A DNA stretch of 64,000 nt from positions 3,063,001 through 3,127,000 of the forward strand of contig NC_060109.1 of NCBI RefSeq assembly GCF_021155765.1. Reading direction: 5' to 3'. The position numbers and the translations under genes are program-made. Below, piece after piece: positions 1 through 13,634 of the stretch. Positions within the stretch are counted from its first letter, which is position 1, and each line of letters starts with the position of its first letter. The notes under the pieces are model-generated. The model was given only the letters and a program-made list of their open reading frames with translations. It was not told the DNA's origin and made no database searches. This DNA is from Diprion similis. Its lineage: Eukaryota; Arthropoda; Insecta; Hymenoptera; Diprionidae.

Positions 1-247
1 GCTTGCCATTCAGATGCATGAATATATTCCCAAATATTTTTCCCGCGATTAAATTATTCCAAAATTTTGGAAGTTTTTCTTATAGGTTAACAAATGCAAT
101 AACAAGAAAATAATTATTTATCCAGTTTGGTTCAGTTCGACCAGTCAACGGTTCGACTCCCTCTACTTGTGAGGTGATCGTGTCCTAATAGTGGAATTTG
201 CTGGGATTCTAGTTCCATTTCCCGTCGCAGCCTTGGCAAGCGTCTAT

Positions 248-395
248 GGGTGGGTCTGAAATTATCTGGCTGCGCTAAAAACTCCCTGAGACAGAGACAG
301 AGCTACCCACGAACTCGGCATTGCAAGAGAGATGAAGCTGTGTTCGGAAACTGACTGATATTACTGCCAGTACTGATTCCTAGTTGTACCGGAAA
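248..395. mobile_element. Diverged MITE copy 1
   Basis: This stretch is a diverged relative of the element at 634-764. It begins with GGGTGGGTCTGAAATTAT after a TAT triplet and shares the internal stretch CTCCCTGAGACAGAGACAGA. It then drifts apart, so the right end near 395 is approximate. It has no coding capacity and must have been moved by another element's transposase. Confidence 0.55.
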
Positions 396-633
396 ATGTG
401 TTTTGTCCTGTTTTACTGACAGAGCCACTGGTGCTACCTCCATTTGTAAATCCGAACGCATTTCAGTATTCTCATATTCGTGCATCATTTGTGTAAAACG
501 AAAGTCGGAATAACAAACTGAATGGAGCTGTAATAACTGTTACTTTAAACGAAATTGTAAATGACGATGACAGTGATTCAATACTTGTAAAGCCTATAAA
601 ACAAAAGACCATGGACACGCCGCCATGGTGTAT

Positions 634-764
634 GGGTGCGTTCCGAAATTACCTGACAAAGCTAAAAATTCCCTAGAACAGAGGCAGAGCTACTCATGCA
701 CTTGATGAAGCAACAGAGATAAAAGATTGTTGACAGCACTGGCAGTTAATATCGGAACGCACCC
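634..764. mobile_element. 131-bp MITE with terminal inverted repeats
   Basis: The left end GGGTGCGTTCCGAAATTA is the near-perfect inverse of the right end TTAATATCGGAACGCACCC. Both sides are flanked by TAT (631-633 and 765-767), read as a 3-bp target duplication. The G-rich ends and 3-bp duplication would suit a PIF/Harbinger-like non-autonomous element, but the superfamily is inference. Diverged copies lie at 248-395 and, reversed, at 52311-52425. Confidence 0.75.
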
Positions 765-1249
765 TATATTGGCTCTGCACTACGTCGCTTCCTTTTACGG
801 TAAATTTTCTGACACGATACGACCCAAGTAATTGCATTGGCCTATTCCGTTAGATCTGATCTATATCTGTGCTGCCAACTGGCAGAATGCAATGTATGTT
901 TGTATCTAGAATCGTAACTACAGAACTACACTAGAGTGGCCTAATGACCACATGTTCTGGTCATATAGAGGTACGTTCATCCAGATATTATAGAGGTCTC
1001 CAATGAATTTTTGGTAGAATGGCGTCAAATAGATTGCGAAGTTCGTTCTCTTGATATCAATACATTCATGACTTTCATACGTCAATTATGGCACCTGTCA
1101 TATTTATGTCGGCTGTTGTTATGTTTAGCACATTAAGGTAGATCACAAGTATGTAGATTATTTCCAATATGTCAGTGATTAACAGCGGATGCGCTTGACG
1201 AATAATAAATACATACGTATAATAGCACATAAAATATCCTTCGACAATC

Positions 1250-4200
1250 ATGGCTACGATTAACGGCATACTCAAAGCGGTGGATACATTGAAAAATTTG
1301 CATCTTCAAGATATGTCGCACGATTATACAGCAAGGTATTTGTATTACATGATTTAAAAAAATAAGTACTACTAAACGTTTTCATGCGCACTTCATCCAC
1401 GTAAAATGTTTATTTACTGTATAACCGTCTGGATATACGTCTTTTGTGTAAACGTCTATATTGATTTTGAGTCACAGGTATGCATATATGCGATTTAGAA
1501 GTATCTGAATTTAAATTAAGATTTCATCTTCCAGTGAGGTTATGTCGACCCGAATGATGGATGTCCTTATTGTTTTCAGAAAAAAAGAAAAAATCGGGTA
1601 CTGCACTACTGTGGCTGATGGCATTTGCTCTTCTGCTGCTAGACTCACTCCGAAATTTACTCAAGTTCTTAACGTCGCTATAGAGACGCTGCTAATGCTT
1701 TGCGATGACTCGGAATCTGATGTCAGAATGGTTGCCGACGAATGCTTGAATAGGATAATACGAGGGGTATGTTTAAAATCTTACAATTAGTCTCTATTCC
1801 GTACGAACATATTCAGGCGATACACAATTAAGTTGTACTTTCTTTCAACCTGAAAGCATCTTCCTTCCCAGTTGTATTGTGAAGTATTTTTAACTTACTA
1901 GAAGTCAGTGATAAAAACTAGAGAAATATCAAGTTCGCATGGTAGGTACCATGGCTAATTAAAAAATGAATTACTTCTGCCTGTATTTCATAATAGTTTT
2001 TCCTCTCGTCAGGCTATGACAGATGGCAACATAATGAAGGTACAAATTGTATTATATTGTGAAATAAAAAAAAACGGTGCTGCCCGAACGTTGAGAACAG
2101 CACTGTGGAGGTTCGCGCAGCTGGGCCACATGATCCGACCGCTCAAGGGAAAGGCTTACGTGGCAAATCTGATACCTTGTATTGTAGCTATCGCTCAGCG
2201 TTCCGAAGAATCTGTTATCGAGACACTAGCCAATTCTTTACCGTTGATTTTAAAAACTCTGGGGAACTTCACAACAGATAGCAACGTTAAGGTAAATAAA
2301 TTGGAGCAAAATACAAAATTTGTTCAATGGGACACTCTACACCGTACTTAAATCTGTATGATGTTGTTTACCCACATTTAATTTTAACAAAGTTGAAGAA
2401 AAAAAAACAAAACTCGTCACGTACAGTAAAACAATCAATGAACGCGATTGCTATGCAATTAATGATCAACGATTCAAGTACCATTCACATAACAAACAAT
2501 CTACATGGCATTGTAGCTTGTGTGTTTGAACCCATATTTTAAACACAACGGCGAGCCATTTTTTACATGAATATTTTGAATTCTCACCCAATTTTCGTGT
2601 ATACTTATCTTGTAGTAGATTAAACATCGTTTTATTTGCATGATTGGTTTCGGTATAAGGTATGAAGCCTACAGAATGTTAAATTGTCCCGATAAACATA
2701 CGACTTCTATGATAATTATAATTCTGATTGCATTAAACAGCATTTAAGTATCTCAAAGAATGTTTACGAAATTTTCAGACTCTACTCAATGCATTCTGTC
2801 AAAACATACCTTCACCACAGGCTGTATTCCGCAGAACTGCAGCTAATATGATTCTTACAACTTGTTTGAACTCTCGAAACCCTCAGGCTTTCTTATTGTA
2901 CGTTTTACAGTATATGATAGGTGAGGAAGATTTTTGTAGATCGTATTTCAGTAATATTTAAAAATATGAAACCGTAGCATTCTATGCTACATAGTCTGTA
3001 AACCTTTGAGGCCATTGAGGTAACTTTTTCTTAAAGAAATGATTGTTTATATGAGTTTAAAGTTTGTAATGTTAATGTAAAAAATACATAGAAAGAAAAC
3101 TTAGCAACCGCAATCATCCCTTCAGCCTTTGGTAGTTGAAATAACTATACTTTTTACATTCTAAACTCTGTTGCATTAGCATTACGAACTTCAACCTTGT
3201 ATTTTCATCCATTTTGTATCAAAATAAGGGTATTTTTAAATGTTAAGAAGCTTACCCTCGCAGAATCCTGAACGGAACTTCTCTTGATTAGATACTCTCG
3301 TGCCAATAACTGATGACGAAGACCGTGTTACAATGGTAATTGGAGTATTTGGTTGTCTAAGGATAATAATACCTCATATTGATGAAACATCAAATTTGAG
3401 CCAACCTGATGTCCCTCTTCATAGCTTTATACAGGTGTATGAGCTCTGTCTACACTTTGCCAAGTGGCACTCTGATCACAATGTTGTCAATGCAGCATTG
3501 GAGACCTTGGCTCAATTACTACAATTCCCTTTAAAAGAATTGGTTCCGATCTTGGTGTCCCATCAAGGGATTACACGCAGCAGGATAACAATGAATGAAA
3601 ATACTGCTCGCCTTTCTTTGGGACCGATGAGTGGTTCCAATGTAACAATATCCGGAAAAAATTCGGAATCGACATTGAATCTGTTCGATCCAGATATTCC
3701 TGAAATCAAACCGACAGTAGAGAAGTGGATTGTCGATTCGGAGAATGTCTTGCCAGTGATTCAACGACCCCATATCAAACAAGCGGACACCAATCAAATG
3801 ATGGGAAAAAAGGAAAAGTCTTTGGAGAATTACAGCAGCTTGATCATCGGATCTCTTGACAGTAAGATTATGCCGATTTATTAGACACAACTAAAATAAC
3901 GATTGTGCTGACAATGTAGCAATAAAAATGATCATAGCTTGGCGATATAATCTCATACGTGTGTATGTTTGTCATATAATGCACGTTGAAATTAGAATAT
4001 TATTTCAAGGCGAGGGAGTCGAGGAAGAAAGCGACACTGGAAGTGATATTCTGAAGGCAGAGCGTTCGACTGATCTTAGTTTGCCGAGTTTACAGTCTAA
4101 AGAAGACGAGTACTTGGATGAGGTATCGTCATCCGTAACATCTTTGCACAGAACATCATCTGGGGTTCTGTATCATGAATGTGACATAGGAACGTTTACG

Positions 4201-7200
4201 GATGCTGACGTACCCCTAAAATATTGTTGTCGATACTTGGTGTCGTCGTTTTTGCTGACTGGAATTCCTGGTCAATTGATACCTGACAAAATATTCCGAG
4301 TTAGCGTTAAATCACTTGCTCTAACTTGCATTGGTCATATTTTACGACTTTATCCAAACTTACTTTTATCGACAATGGATAAAACTCCGAATAGTAATGT
4401 AGAACAACAATACATCAGCGATATACTACTTTTTGCTAATCATTCCGATCCTCAAATAAGGGGGAATGTTGCCATGGTGATTGGATATTTTCTGAAGGCT
4501 GTTTTCCTGCAATCTGGTGATAAATACAGAAATATGGAAATATTTCTAAGGTCGACCATACCTGATAGAATAAAGGATAATATCTTGTCGTTAGAAAATC
4601 TTACAGCGCTACTATTAGAGGTGAGCAGTTTTTTCCATTTTTAATATTCTAAAATTCTAAAGACAAGGAAAAAAACTACCATAAAGTGTGTGTTATTTAT
4701 AGGGATTGAAGGACGAGTCTGCTACAACATGCAGACAAACACTTTTAGCATTAAATCTATGTCTGGCTGACTTGATAGAGTCGGCAAATAACAAGTATGC
4801 TTTACCAATTCTCAAAGCTCTGCCACTACTTGTGAAAAACCCATATTTTCTTGTTAAAATCAAGCTAGTCGAGGTTCTTAGTAATTTGCCATACACAACC
4901 GTCGAGTATGTAACAGGTGGCTCACATTTTCAAAAAAATGTTATCTCGGTAATGGTTGAGTTATTGGGGGACCAAGATCAAAGGGTACGTCACGCTACAG
5001 CTTCTGCTATTGTTCAGTAAGTAAGAAAATTTTAAGATGGATACTTTATTTCAGTGATACAAATGGTGTTAATGGATGGATTTCTAGTATTCTGCAAATA
5101 CCTCAAGGGCTTTGACAGTATATTGATATTTTCTGAAAAAGTAGACTAGTCTGATGACTATTTTTTTTTTTTTCAGGATTATTCCTTTGCTGTACTATCA
5201 ACATCCGCACGAAGACACAGTGACAAGAAAGGCATCTAAATTGACTGAAAGACATTTATCCGATATGATATCGAACCCACTAGAAAACTCGTCTTTCCAA
5301 ACAGGAAACAACTCATCGTTCAACAGTTTGCCAAAGCCCTTTGATCTATTGTGTCAACAGGATGGATATGAATATGACGAGAGAATAGAATCTGTACTAT
5401 CGAGAATAATTAGTTTGCTTACACAAAAACTGGTTATAGGTTCGTCAAAATACTTGAACTACGGGTGTTGTGAGACACTTAGTTTACTCAGTGAAACATT
5501 TTTGACGACGATTTATCCAAGAGCCTGGGATTGTTTAATTCCAAAAACAACCGTCAAGAAGACATACAAGAGGTCCAACAGTCGTGGAGATACAATAAAT
5601 GAAGCAACACCAGCTGGTGGTCCTGTTACACCCACGAGTAACGCATTGATATCTTTAACTGTGTCTTTTTTATCTTCGTCCCCGTTGAGCTTAGATCTTT
5701 CAACCCACAGACATTTGATGCTTTTGGCTGGGAACTTGGCATCAGGAATAGCTATGTGCAATTTAAAGCCAAATGAACCTCTGAACAATAGTGATTCAGA
5801 ACCTGTTAAATTGTGGGGCTTGTTCAAGGAGAAACAAATTCATCAACATTTCGAACAGCTCTTGACGCATGTCATCCGAATTCTCAATACTTTTGTGCAC
5901 GTCATTGACGAGGTACATTTACAGCATCCGAATACTAAATCTGCTCTGCCACCTCTACCAACTGCTCAGGCTCTATCACCTAAAAGGAAGCTGATATCCG
6001 ATCAGAAATCTAAGGATAAAGAGGAAAAGACATCCAGCTCAAAGTTCAGTCGAGAACAAATGGGTGTGTTCACCAATTTCCCACATTATATGAAACTGTA
6101 CGAGATTTTAAAGGCTGCTAATACAAATTACAAATCTACGCTAGAATCGGAAGCAAGTAAAATGTATCTCTCGCTGTTGAATGCGACGTTACAAGTGTTA
6201 TCCCAAATCTTGGAGATAGCGACCATACATGAAGCTGGCAGGATAGCGGAAGAAATATTACATTATTTGCAGACGACAGTTATTTTGTCTCCAACAGCAA
6301 CGGTCCAATGTGTACAACAGCTACTCAAGTGCTTGTTTGGTAGTAACTTAAGCATTCGATGGACAGATCCAGATTATCAGAAAAATTTTGAGAGAAGAAA
6401 CTTTAGAGATGATTCCAAGGGTTTTTATACACAATGCTTTCAAACACCAGCAAGACAAATGGCAGATATGATTAAAACTATTGGAAATACTTGTCGAAGT
6501 GGGAATGATCCCAGTTCTGGGTGAGTTCTTTTACAGCTTTGAGTTTGAAATTTTGTGTTAATTTGCGATAGCAACCTTACGTTCACTTCAACTTTCTCGA
6601 TATGACTCTCTTTCAAATAACAGAGTAGATCCTGATTTCATTCTCAATGGAATCTAAAGTTTAAAATTTGTCAAACAATTTTCACAAATAAATGAAAACA
6701 ACAGTTCATTCCTTTAAAATTGTTCATAAGGTCAACTAATGATTATTTATTTCTGTTCTTGTTTATTACAGCTGGATAGGTCTTGTACAAAGAAAAGGGG
6801 ATCGTAAAATGAGCTCAGTGTTCAGAAGTTTGTCACGGCATTCCGATCAGAAAGCATCGGTTGCCTCATTTATTCGTCTTTTCGAACCAATGGTCATCAA
6901 ATCATTGAAACAATACACAGTCACAAGTTGCGTATCATTACAATGCAGAGTTTTGTTGTTGTTAAGTCAACTGGTACAACTACGGGTCAATTACTGTTTG
7001 TTAGACCAGGATCAAATATTCATTGGCTTTGTTCTAAAGCAATTTGAATTTATCGAGGAAGGATACATTCAGGAAACTGAAGAATTAATACCAAAAATAT
7101 TTAATTTCCTTGTTCAGCTGTCTTATGAGAAATATCACTCTAAGGTGATAATTGGCATCCCCAAGATAATTCAGTTATGCGATGGACTCATGGCCAGTGG

Positions 7201-10200
7201 ACAGTCACCTCCTACTCACTGCATCCCGGCTCTCGTACCTTTAATTGAAGACATATTTCTTATCAGGGGTTCAAGTTCGACGGTGGCAGAACAAAAGGAA
7301 CTGGAAACAACCAGAGATGTTTTAGTATCTATGTTGCTAAGATTAGTCGAGTATCATGAGGTGATACAACTGCTAGCCGCCTGTTTAATGGAATCAAGAT
7401 ACAGCAGCGATGGTAATGGTGAAGAAAAGTGGACACGCTGGTCTAGGCTGACCATAGATTCAATTCTACCCGTTCTGGCTTCTGGTAAAGTTAGACTCGA
7501 GTCAAAGGAGGCTCACATCGCACTAGTCAAACTTTTCTCAGCTGTGTCGCCAACAGTATTTAGACCGGTCGATCCGTTGCTCAAAGTGTTGTTCATCCAA
7601 GCACCAAACTCACAAGATTCCGTTCTGATTATGGAACGCTGGCTGGGAATGGTAAACGTGGTTTTGCTCGCTTTGATATCATATGCCAAAGAAGAAGCCA
7701 TGCTTGCTCGACTCTCGGATCTGAGTTTGTATAACGCCAACTTTTACTCTGGTTCTGTGTACACCTCAAAGGAAACAATGTCTGATCCGTTGAATGTGCG
7801 AAGTGCGAGCGCCTACGATATTGCGCCAGAAAAAGTGTTAGCCAGGTTCTTGTTTAAAGTTATTGGTCTAATTACATCAAAGGTGTACGATCTAGTCGGT
7901 CTTATCAATTATAAAAACCATGACTGCTATCTGGGTGCTGCTAATTCTTTAGGGAACGACAACTATTTGGTACAACAATTTGCATTCTTTTTGCAATTGT
8001 GTATTCACATGTTCGAGTCTGGTAGCCACTGTAAAGTTGCTAATGCCACAATGCAAATGATGCAAGGGCGAAACGTACTCCAGGAAGACAAATTAATGTT
8101 GACCGAATTGAATTCTCTAATGCTCCAACTAGGGAGCAAATGTCCTATACTGACGTGCCAGTGGGCATATCTGATGACGCTTCTTAGTTACAGCGAAATG
8201 TCCTTTTGGGAAGAAATTTTAGCCAAACAGTCACCAAATAATGCGGTACGTTCAACTCTCAGCAGATACAACGCGAGTGCCATGAATTCTGATCAAATAG
8301 AGCCAATGAGCAACCTGTGCAATATTAATGGAGAAATTGTGAGGAAGGGAAGTACCATACTATTCTGTGACTATGTATGCGAGAATATTAATGACGCGGA
8401 ACCACTAACTTGGTTGTTGGTCAATCATATTGAGGAAACTATATCTCTCGCTAGAGAACCTCCGGTGAAAGAACTCCTGGCCGCGGCGGTTCACAGGAAT
8501 CCGGCAGCAAGCGGTCTCCTTGTTCAAGCGATAGCTGCGAGGTGCTTAGATCTGTCAAAGCCTAGTTTTGTGAAAAGATTGCTTCAGTGCTTGGAGGGTA
8601 CCCACCAGTCTCAAAGTGGAGCTCTAATCTTGGCTATGGTACCAAGACTACTCACTTCGAAATATTTGGCATTGTGCAGACTGGCGGCAAAAATTGCCAG
8701 TCGAAGGGCTGAAATTTTACTAACATTGAGTACCGAGGACATTAAGACGCAGCTGCCTAGAGATGATTTCATGGAGATGATGAACATCTTGTTGTCGACG
8801 AGATTGGCAAAGAAATATGGTGGTCTGGTTAGCTTGTTGAACAAACTCGGTGCTCAGCACTACGATTTGTCACCGTTGGAATTGGAACAGCGTCGACCTT
8901 TTAATCCGTCGAGCATCAGAGGTATTCAGCTTGATAGGAACTGGTTTTATCTTCAGACTAAACTTCGTTGTTGTCATAATAACAGGAAATACAGTTTACT
9001 AGAATCTGCTGAACTACTTGGTAATATGAACTATGAAGACACTTTGCAAATTATGTCCTCTAACGATTTTAATTTAAAAATCGTCAAGGAATGCTTCAAA
9101 TTGGGCATTAGATATACAGTTAAGAAATGTCAAGAGCTTGGATTCAGTAGAAACGATGAAGAAACTGATATTGTGTTCGAAGAAGGTGATCTCTACAAAG
9201 CGGCGAAGGAATGCTTACTACAACATGTACAGAATATCAACGAACTCGTGCCTAAACAACGTGAAATTTTTCATCCCATAGGTCGAGATATGAATACTAA
9301 GGAGGCTAAATACGTAGCCAAACTTTCAGAACTGATGAACGACAATGTTTACTGGAATACTTTGCTTACAATTATTCCATCCGTTACTGTATACATTGAA
9401 ACATTACCAGCGCTATTGAAATATGGTCTGTCAGAGATCAATTCGAAATTCGAGGACGTTTTGGCCAAGTTTGGACTGCTGTGCTTTGAAGTGATACACT
9501 GGATGCTTAAGGAATGTGAAAACAACAAGAGAAAATTAAAGCCAGAAGAACTGGAGGTGGCGTTAAGGTGCGCTGAGGCAATATTGAAGAATCAGAATCT
9601 GCATAAAGCATTTGGCAATAATCATTACTGGGTTTGTACCGCATCAGCGACTTTGACAAGGATTGTCGAACATTTGTTGGCTTCTAATCAGCGTCTTCCT
9701 GTCGTCAATAGTTGCGGACTTAAACCAGCACTGGAAAATAATGAAACAAGACCTTATGCACAAGCCTGTATAGAAATGGCAATGCTCGTCGCTTGGCTGG
9801 AAAAGCATCAAGGCGAGGGCGCGCCAGATAACATTCCATTATTCTTATTTAATCCAATTAAAAGTCTGATTATAACTGTGAGCAGAGAACCTTTAGTCAA
9901 TTCTTTTGTTCTCACTCCTCCGCTAGTTTGGAAGCATGGCTGGCATGTAGTCGGCTCAGGTCCCACCAAGTGTCTTGTGCCGTTGTTATCTTCTGAGTCT
10001 AATTTGTTGCATGAAGTCGACGTACTTGAACAGTTTATTTATCGATTGACTTTGTTAGGATGGACCTCTAGGCTTCAGTTTGAGGAAACGTGGATGGCAT
10101 TGTTGAGTGTATTAAATATCACTCAAAATGAGGGCATGTCTTTTGATGAATTAGCTGTTTCCATTCAGGCGACAAGCTTGGCTGTTCAAGCTATAACCAA

Positions 10201-12933
10201 CCTGTTGACCCAGACTTTGCTTTTGCCGTGCCCCGGGAATCCGGTAAACAGCACTTTCATTCACCAGTCAAGAGATCCACAGCTTTCTCTGCATAAAATT
10301 AGCTCTCAGAAACTTTACTTGATACAAGAAACTCTGATATCAAAGTTTGAGTATGTTAATGAATCAAAAAGTATTCATGGGTTGACACTAGATCACATTT
10401 TTCACCGAGGGAACATTGAGCGAGTATCTAACAGGCATCAATACAGTTACAGTCAATTTTCTCTACCTTTTTTATGGGCGTCCTGCTCTTTGCACGAAGA
10501 CAAACTCAGCTCCAGTGTTTTGGAATTGAAGAAATATCGTAACAACGTTTTAGAGTCTTTATCTTTGGACCTAAATTCTTGTCTCCACTTTTTGCTGGAA
10601 CTCTACTCCTCGTGGACTCTGCCACGTGTAAACACGCCCCTGAGATTATTGAACGAAGTGACCAAATCAATACTAGCTATCTCAGAATTGTTCACCGAGA
10701 GATCTCAGTATCAATGGATGCTCGATACTTGCTTGGATTTGTCCAGGGTTCATCCAATCGAGAATGAAATCTTACATCAGTATCTCGTTATCGCAGTGTG
10801 CAAAGCTACTGCTGTTCTCGCCCCACTAGTAAGTATATTTGAAATCGAACATTTTTTGGACTTACTTACGATATAGTACCTTTTATCACAGTACATATTT
10901 TTATAGGATAGTGAAACTCTTGAAAAAGTGAAACGTTTGATAGAAACGAGTTTAAAATCTGGTTTCCTGCCAGCCAGGGTCTTCGCCTTACAAGGAACCC
11001 TCTATCTTTTGCAAAGTGCTGTATTTGCCGACTGTGAAGAAACTATGAATATTATCCATCCATTAGCCATAGAATATATTCAGAAGCACATAGATACTCA
11101 AGACTCGCAAGGGTGAGACTCATAGTCATATAAACATTCTCAAATTTCAAATCACACGCGCTTCGCACATTCCGTATTCATATCGCTATTTAATTTAGTG
11201 TTCTCAGCCAGAGTGAAGAGCATCAAGGAGTAATGTGGGCACTAGTCTTTTTCCTCTTGGAGCATGCCGAAGATACGCCACCAGATGCAGAAGCTCCGGC
11301 AGTGCTGGAACTCGTGCTTTCTCTGGTCAATACTCAAAATATTTCAACTTCTCTTCATCAGACGTTGTTACAAGTAAGTGGAAAACATATTTCCTGTTAC
11401 CAATTACGATGTGTGTGGAGTTTTTTTATAATACAACGTTTATCATTGCTGCATAATGATTGTATTGAATTATTTGATTCTTACTTCGCCACACATGCGT
11501 CATTTCAGGGTTTGGAGCGATTAGTTGCTACAAAAAGTGTAGTTGGTAAAGTCGCAGAACAAATTGTGAAAGTTGCAGTTGATAGACTGAAACAGGCGAG
11601 TCCGATTCTGGCATTACCTGCTTTGCAGTTACTGCTAACTTGTATGTATACTGGTGCAGCCGAGAAGTTGAATAATCCAGAGATTGAGGAACCTTTACCC
11701 GACGAGGAGCCTGAAGTGTTGGTGCAGTCTATCGAAAGAACGTCTGCGATTTTTGATCGAATCAAAAAGGGATACCCTATGGAAGTTGAGGTATTATGCG
11801 GAGTTCTACCAGGTGTTCTTGGTGATTTTTTCCCACCCTGGGAAATTCTCACCAAAGTAATTGGGGAATTTTTATCACCTCAACAACCTCATCCCAGGTT
11901 ATTATCTGCCGTTGTTTTCCAGGTGAGTAGTTTTACATTTAAGTTAGATGCTATTACTTCATTAATATTACACTTTACCAGAGTAAACGAAATTGTTTCA
12001 AATAAACAAAATATATGAGACTTGATTTAAAGTTCAACAAAGCACAAGACTGCAAAGTAACTGTTGTTAAATCAGATTAAAAACTGAGCCATGTAATTTG
12101 GCGAGTTGAAATTTTTTTTATTGGACCTCAGATTTTTACATGTTTTTTTTCGACAATATTATCATGGTTTTGCACTATGTGTGCTACATTAATAATTGTG
12201 ACTTATCTTCAAGTGCCCTCGTGTACTAGCATGGATATAGTACTAGTTTTCTATAATATTGTGTCAGATTCTTCGAAGTGTTGATGACGTGAATAAAATT
12301 TTCCTTTGTGATGAATAATAAAGATTAAATTCTAATCTCTGAGGTATGCGAAAGAGCTTGCAACAGCGCGCAACTGGGACTACTGCAGGAATGGGTAGTT
12401 TTCAGCTTACCAAACTTCATACAGAGTTTACCAATCGCAATGTCGACGTGGTGTTTGTCTTGTTTCTTTATCAGTGCATCGACAAATCCCTGGCTTAGAG
12501 CATTGTATCCTTTTCGCTCATCACCAAGAAGAATAAACTATTCTATTTTACAATGTCAGCTGAATGCTGATTTGAGCAATTTCAAAGCTAGTTTATCATT
12601 CAAGAGTAGCTAATTGCATGAATATAATTTCGTTTTGAAAATATTTCTTAACTTTGTAAATGAAGCTTTCCACATGTACAGTCAAGAATTGGAAAGTACG
12701 AATATGAGGATAAAAAAATTCTCTGCATATCGGCAGCTGATTTTTACCAGAAGGTAGGAAGGATACATAGTTACATTTCATTAATGTTACCAAGATAGCT
12801 TTTACCTTTTATATTCTTCAAATTCTAAAACTAGCTCTCAAACACTAATCAAAAGATGGCATTCGTTGAGACGTTTGAATCAGCGGCAAAGGAACCAGGC
12901 ACTCCATTCAGTGATATTTTAGCATCCCTGTAG
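1250..12933 (+). CDS. Htt: Huntingtin
   Basis: Huntingtin is a giant HEAT-repeat scaffold for vesicle transport and selective autophagy; in animals it works with HAP40. Exons: 1250-1335, 1580-1766, 2013-2291, 2779-2920, 3292-3861, 4010-4620, 4703-5016, 5177-6520, 6772-10828, 10907-11112, 11199-11373, 11509-11922, 12344-12504, 12666-12753, 12835-12933. They join in phase into 2910 codons (human about 3140). The start MATINGILKAVDTLKNL matches the amphipathic N17 segment. Conserved blocks include SESDVRMVADECLN, EIKKNGAARTLRTALWRF, VQLRVNYCLLDQDQIFIGF, YHSKVIIGIPKIIQLCDG and the end GTPFSDILASL. No polyglutamine or proline-rich tract follows N17. The 4057-bp exon 9 alone encodes about residues 1178-2530. 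The acidic, serine-rich linker after residue about 400 is shorter than in vertebrates. An AATAAA lies at 13143. Exon 14 (88 bp) was placed from the PHV-SRIGK homology and phase. Confidence 0.97.
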
Positions 12934-13634
12934 CTGGTGTTAATCACTGGGCTTCCTACCTCGACATGACGTACAAGAATTTAAGAACTAAATAGATATT
13001 TAAGTAAATATTATGTGTTCGTTTCACTGTACAGTATGAAATTTTATGCGCAATGTTACTGAAGCTGTTATTGATTTTAGATTTATATGTACATAATTAT
13101 TATTATATTTATTGATGCGCGTTGAAAAAAGGAGAAAGTAACAATAAATTTTATTTTGTAATCAAAACTTGTTGTGCTAATACCAACTGACGGCAATAAT
13201 CTTCCTGGAAATTTGTCCAATTTTTTATTCTAATTTCCATGGTAAACTATGTGAAATTCAGTAGTTTAATGCGCACAGTTACCAAAAATTTTATCATTGT
13301 TATTAATCGAATTTTTATCAATTTTTTTCATGGTTTAATCAAAATGAGTGAGAAATTGCAATAATTGCTTTCTGAATAATTTTCAGGGTCTTTGTGAAAA
13401 AAATATCTATTTTCGCTTGATTTTTCGTCAGGAATGGTTTAACAGTGACTGAAATTCGAAACCTTTTTTCTTTTAATTACTATCTTCCATTATCCATTTT
13501 ACAATAGTAAATAGATATGTGTAATTTATTATTGATCGCAGAGTGCTGAAACTGTCTTATTAACTATAAGGAAACCCGAGGTACAGAAAGATGGACTGTT
13601 ATGAAAACTGGAATCGTTATTGTAGAAATTTTTA
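12934..13634. other. Convergent 3' intergenic region
   Basis: This is the space between the huntingtin stop and the channel stop, where two transcripts converge. It is AT-rich. An AATAAA at 13143-13148 is a reasonable poly(A) signal for huntingtin. I see no gene or repeat here. Confidence 0.6.
13143..13148 (+). terminator. Candidate poly(A) signal of huntingtin
   Basis: A canonical AATAAA lies 210 bp after the huntingtin stop codon and is followed by a T-rich stretch. The match and position fit, but AATAAA is frequent by chance in AT-rich DNA. Confidence 0.45.

Larger units (their letters stand above)
1..1249. other. Upstream region of huntingtin with two MITE copies
   Basis: No coding exon is recognisable before the huntingtin start codon at 1250. 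The stretch holds two related miniature inverted-repeat elements (about 248-395 and 634-764, listed separately). Presumably it also holds the huntingtin 5' UTR and promoter, but I see no clear TATA box or initiator. The short open frames here resemble no family I know. Confidence 0.5.

Noticed and set aside
122-165. tRNA gene suggested by a perfect B-box-like word GGTTCGACTCC at 150-160
   Set aside because: There is no A box at a workable distance and no paired acceptor, D or anticodon stems. At most it is a tRNA-derived fragment.
303-488. Open frame on the minus strand as a gene
   Set aside because: It lies across a MITE copy and shows no family similarity or splice context.
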